Shown: positions 61,430 through 64,000 of the stretch, piece by piece
Layout: every line of letters starts with the position of its first letter
How positions within the stretch are numbered: the stretch's first letter is position 1
Assembly: GCF_003208055.1 (NCBI RefSeq)
Contig: NZ_QJUE01000002.1
Location: 62,001-126,000, forward strand
Direction of reading: 5' to 3'
Source of the DNA: Prochlorococcus marinus XMU1408
GTDB taxonomy: Bacteria; Cyanobacteriota; Cyanobacteriia; PCC-6307; Cyanobiaceae
DNA: 64,000 bases
Notes under the pieces: generated by a model
The model's database searches: none
Told to the model about the DNA's origin: nothing
What the model saw: only the letters and a program-made list of their open reading frames with translations
Program-made: the position numbers and the translations under genes

Positions 61430-62112
61430 TAATTCTTTTTCTTTTGTTCTTGGGCAATTTCAAAGCCAAAGGTTGTACCGACGTATGTAGCTCCTGATTC
61501 CATGATTTCTATAGCTTGATCAAGAGTTTTGATACCTCCAACTGCCTTGATTGAGCAGCGATTATTAACAATTTTAGAGACTTTTTGAGTTTGATTTTTG
61601 GTTAAAGTTTGACCAAAGCCATTCCCTATTTGAATTCCAGTTGCGCCTGCATCAATTGATGCATTTATTGCTAAGGAAAGTTTTGATGAGTTTAAGAGTG
61701 TATTCCCATCAATTATTACTTTTACTGGAGTACCCAGCTCACTTAGTTGATTTATTTCCTCAGCAAAATTTTCAATATTTCCATCTTCCAATGCAAAATA
61801 ATTTGGAACAAAATCTAATTCCTCTGCGCCATTCTCTATTGCATACTCGGCTTCTTTAAGTTTATTAGAAATTGGTATAAAACCAAAAGGGAAGGCAATT
61901 ACTGATATTAACTTTGTAGTACTTTTGCTCCCTAATCTTTCACGTGCAATCGGTATATTCGAAAGGCTAGTGCATAAACCTGCAAAGCCAATTTGCTGCG
62001 ACCCATTACAAATCTGAATGAGCGTTTCTTTATCTAAATGAGGATTTAAGACTGCTTGATGAATTACGTTAGAGATATTGGAATAAGCTTCTTGCAAACT
62101 ATTTTTACCCAT
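61429..62112 (-). CDS. DeoC-like aldolase-family protein with altered active site
   Basis: A 227-residue TIM-barrel protein clearly of the deoxyribose-phosphate aldolase family, with AIENGAEELDFVPNYFALED, PVKVIIDGNTLLNSSKL and the C-terminal IKAVGGIKTLDQAIEIMESG. The Schiff-base lysine, normally in K-T-S-T-G-F, is missing: the aligned segment is IQIGNGFG, with Gln in its place. The start motif (usually IDHTLLKP) is IHQAVLNPH. The helper lysine in IKAVGG is kept. Aldolase activity is therefore doubtful. It lies between hpf and recO. Confidence 0.8.
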   Translation of the reverse strand: MGKNSLQEAYSNISNVIHQAVLNPHLDKETLIQICNGSQQIGFAGLCTSLSNIPIARERLGSKSTTKLISVIAFPFGFIPISNKLKEAEYAIENGAEELDFVPNYFALEDGNIENFAEEINQLSELGTPVKVIIDGNTLLNSSKLSLAINASIDAGATGIQIGNGFGQTLTKNQTQKVSKIVNNRCSIKAVGGIKTLDQAIEIMESGATYVGTTFGFEIAQEQKKKN

Positions 62113-62123
62113 TTGAATAGTAT

Positions 62124-62708
62124 CTAAACCTTTTCTTGAATCACGCCATAGCCTCCATGAGTTCTCTTGTAAATAACTCGTAACGCTGAGCCTTCTTCCT
62201 CTCTAAATAAATAGAAGTCATGATCAATTAGATCTAATTGGGCTCTCGCTGTCTCAATACTCATAGGTGTCATTTCGAAATATTTACGTCGTACTCCTGG
62301 GCTTGGAAGATGAGGTTCTTTGCCTTTAATTAGTGGATTATCTGAGGAAGAAAATCTTTGAGTTTCTTCATTTTGAATTGATTTTGTTGACTTATTAGTA
62401 TGGACATGGTGTTTATTATGACGCTCTTTATACTTACGTAATTGCCGTGCAAGCTTATTTGCTACTAAGTCAATGCTTGCATATAGATTCTCACTTCTCT
62501 CTTGAGCTCTTATTACAGTTCCATTTGCAAAAACGGTCACCTCAGCTGTTTGTTGTGGAACCCGAGGATTACGAGCGACTGAGAGATGGACATCAGCTTC
62601 CTTCACCATTTCATGGAAATTATGAGTTGCTTTATCAATTTTTGTTTTGGTGTAATCACGAAGTGATGGAGTTAATTCAAGATTGCGTCCATGAATAAGA
62701 AGCTTCAT
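62124..62708 (-). CDS. hpf: Long-form ribosome hibernation promoting factor
   Basis: A 194-residue protein (LrtA in cyanobacteria). An N-terminal HPF domain (LLIHGRNLELTPSLRDYTKT, then FANGTVIRAQERSENLYASI) is joined by a charged linker to a C-terminal dimerisation domain (YFEMTPMSIETARAQLDLID, then GGYGVIQ). It pairs 70S ribosomes into inactive 100S dimers; in cyanobacteria lrtA is light-repressed. Its start overlaps the divergent lipB frame by 18 bases. Confidence 0.93.
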   Translation of the reverse strand: MKLLIHGRNLELTPSLRDYTKTKIDKATHNFHEMVKEADVHLSVARNPRVPQQTAEVTVFANGTVIRAQERSENLYASIDLVANKLARQLRKYKERHNKHHVHTNKSTKSIQNEETQRFSSSDNPLIKGKEPHLPSPGVRRKYFEMTPMSIETARAQLDLIDHDFYLFREEEGSALRVIYKRTHGGYGVIQEKV

Positions 62709-63413
62709 TCTGTTTCGCCTGAATCAGGGCCTAATAGCAACTTAGATCTAACACCTCAACTTGTACAATTTTCTTCGGCTTTTCTTTTTGAACCTAAAAA
62801 TTTTGTGCCGTTTGATACTGCCTTGGGTTGGCAGAAAAATTTTCAGCAAAGCCTTATTGAGAAACCTTTTTCACCACAAGCAGTATGGTTTCTGGAACAT
62901 TTTTCTTGCTACACCTTAGGTAGGGGAGGCGACAAACAAAATTTATTATTTGAAGAAAATCAATCCTCCATGCCAGTTTTTAGGATTGATCGAGGAGGTG
63001 AAGTGACTCATCACATGCCTGGTCAAATTGTTGGATACCTAGTTTTAAATTTAGGTCTACATAAAAAAGATTTATCTTGGTATTTGAGAGAATTGGAACA
63101 AGTACTGATTGATGTTCTTAATTTGTTGGATATTGAGGGGAAGAGGGTAGATGGTTTAACAGGCGTTTGGTGCGAAGATAAAAAGATTGGTTCAATAGGA
63201 ATTGGATGCAAAAGATGGGTGACTCAACATGGATTTTCACTAAATGTAGATTGTGACCTTGTTGGTTTTGAGCAGATAATTCCTTGTGGACTTAATAAAG
63301 TTAAAGTAGGGAAATTGAGTGATTGGATACCTGGCATCAAAGTCTGTGACGTTAAGCCTCTTCTTCGAGAATCTGTGAAAAGACGTTTTAAATTGAACTG
63401 GGAAAACATTTAA
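62691..63413 (+). CDS. lipB: Octanoyl-[ACP]:protein octanoyltransferase (LipB)
   Basis: A 240-residue enzyme with FSCYTLGRGGDKQNLLF, RGGEVTHHMPGQIVGYLVLN, and the catalytic Lys/Cys region IGSIGIGCKRWVTQHGFSLN, IIPCGL. It moves octanoyl groups to lipoyl domains of 2-oxoacid dehydrogenases. The first ~25 residues are unconserved, so a later start is possible, which would remove the 18-base overlap with hpf. Confidence 0.92.
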   Translation: MNKKLHSVSPESGPNSNLDLTPQLVQFSSAFLFEPKNFVPFDTALGWQKNFQQSLIEKPFSPQAVWFLEHFSCYTLGRGGDKQNLLFEENQSSMPVFRIDRGGEVTHHMPGQIVGYLVLNLGLHKKDLSWYLRELEQVLIDVLNLLDIEGKRVDGLTGVWCEDKKIGSIGIGCKRWVTQHGFSLNVDCDLVGFEQIIPCGLNKVKVGKLSDWIPGIKVCDVKPLLRESVKRRFKLNWENI

Positions 63414-63455
63414 ATTAATCATTACTAAAAATAATAGAAATTATTTTTCATAGCT

Positions 63456-64000
63456 ATGGTAAAAACTAATTCACAAAAAAATATATTGGCTTCTAAAAAT
63501 GCTTTAGCCTTTTGGATCCCAAATACAAAAGAGAAAAAAGCAATAAAGAGAAGATCTCATCTTGAGACCATTAATCAAGTTGACGAGATTTGGGAAAGAT
63601 TAAAAATTCCTTTAGGTGATGTATTAGCAGTTAATTCACCTCATACTTTCCACCCAGAAAGTTTTACATATAAACAACTTGCTGAGAATATTTCCAAGGC
63701 AGCAGCTTCTTTTTCTCAAATCGGTGTAGAACCTGATGATGTAGTCGCACTTTTTGCAGAGAATAGTCCTAGATGGCTAATTGCTGACCAAGCTCTTATG
63801 CGAGTAGGGGCATCAGATTCAGTCAGGGGTGCGACTGCACCACCAAGTGAACTTAGATATATTCTTGAGGATTCAAATGCGGTTGGATTAATTGTTCAAA
63901 ATTCAGATGTCTGGGAGCGACTTTCTCTTGATAAGAAACAATTCGATAGTTTGAAATTTGTTATTCAGCTTGAAGGTAAAGCTTGTGAAGGGATATTGGA
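63456..64000 (+). CDS. Long-chain acyl-CoA/ACP synthetase, 5' part
   Basis: The first ~181 residues of an AMP-forming acyl synthetase; the gene runs off the window. It begins MVKTNSQKNILASKNALAFW. The fold's N-terminal features are present: FTYKQLAENISKAAASFSQI, VALFAENSPRWLIADQALM and VRGATAPPSELRYILEDSNA. In cyanobacteria this single enzyme recycles free fatty acids onto ACP. The conserved ATP-binding and C-terminal parts lie outside the window. The start is 42 bases after lipB. Confidence 0.88.
   Translation, partial: MVKTNSQKNILASKNALAFWIPNTKEKKAIKRRSHLETINQVDEIWERLKIPLGDVLAVNSPHTFHPESFTYKQLAENISKAAASFSQIGVEPDDVVALFAENSPRWLIADQALMRVGASDSVRGATAPPSELRYILEDSNAVGLIVQNSDVWERLSLDKKQFDSLKFVIQLEGKACEGIL

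Overview
The window looks like a chromosomal segment of a low-light-adapted Prochlorococcus. The evidence is low-GC, densely packed genes; a single rRNA operon ordered 16S, tRNA-Ile, tRNA-Ala, 23S, 5S; alpha-cyanobacterial photosystem genes (psbE, psbL, psbJ, psbB, psbT, psbM, psaE, petB, petD); and a compact phycoerythrin cluster with no sign of phycocyanin, allophycocyanin or other phycobilisome genes. The exact clade is my inference. The whole window appears to be host chromosome: I see no prophage, transposase, IS element or CRISPR array.

Layout. 1-1.6 kb: 3' end of ycf48, then psbE-psbL-psbJ, with psbF absent from its usual place. 1.6-8.8 kb: MTA phosphorylase, an oxidoreductase-SelD fusion, CCA transferase, UvrD helicase. 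8.9-15.1 kb: the phycoerythrin cluster (cpeB, cpeA, cpeZ, a HEAT-repeat lyase-like gene on the opposite strand, cpeY, cpeT, cpeS, a linker gene). 15.2-18.4 kb: a VTT membrane protein and two nucleotide-sugar enzymes. 18.4-19.7 kb: gene-poor. 19.7-27.1 kb: a long minus-strand run (psbB, psbT, nrdR, rpsA, HAD hydrolase, metK, sugar kinase, DUF2470 gene, tRNA-Phe). 27.6-30.1 kb: psbM, thioesterase, prmC, Sua5-type gene, small membrane ORF, tRNA-Thr. 30.2-37.5 kb: minCDE, HD hydrolase, ctpA, petB-petD, GH100 invertase. 37.5-43.4 kb: rRNA operon. 43.4-48.1 kb: mutM, psaE, unknown gene, LysM protein, aldehyde dehydrogenase. 48.2-51.3 kb: an accessory-looking stretch of small genes, a Yfr2-like RNA and gene remnants ending at two tRNAs. 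51.4-64 kb: housekeeping genes (aroQ, miaE, cobI, dus, der, cbiQ, pipX-pipY, sepF, proC, glycosyltransferase, recO, deoC-like, hpf, lipB, start of an acyl-CoA synthetase).

How it works together. The phycoerythrin cluster supplies alpha and beta subunits, chromophore lyases (CpeY/Z, CpeS, CpeT types) and a linker, enough for a small membrane-associated phycoerythrin. The photosystem II and cytochrome b6f genes and their assembly factors (Ycf48, CtpA for D1 maturation) are spread over four loci. PipX-PipY and SepF link nitrogen signalling and division genes in one plus-strand run.

The observations I consider most worth checking are: the missing psbF; a DeoC homologue whose Schiff-base lysine is replaced; the reduced chromophore sites in the phycoerythrin alpha subunit; a near-perfect dyad just upstream of cpeB; and the 48.2-51.1 kb stretch with a Yfr2-like RNA, two very small proteins missed by length cut-offs, and an apparently frameshifted small gene starting inside a perfect 20-bp palindrome.
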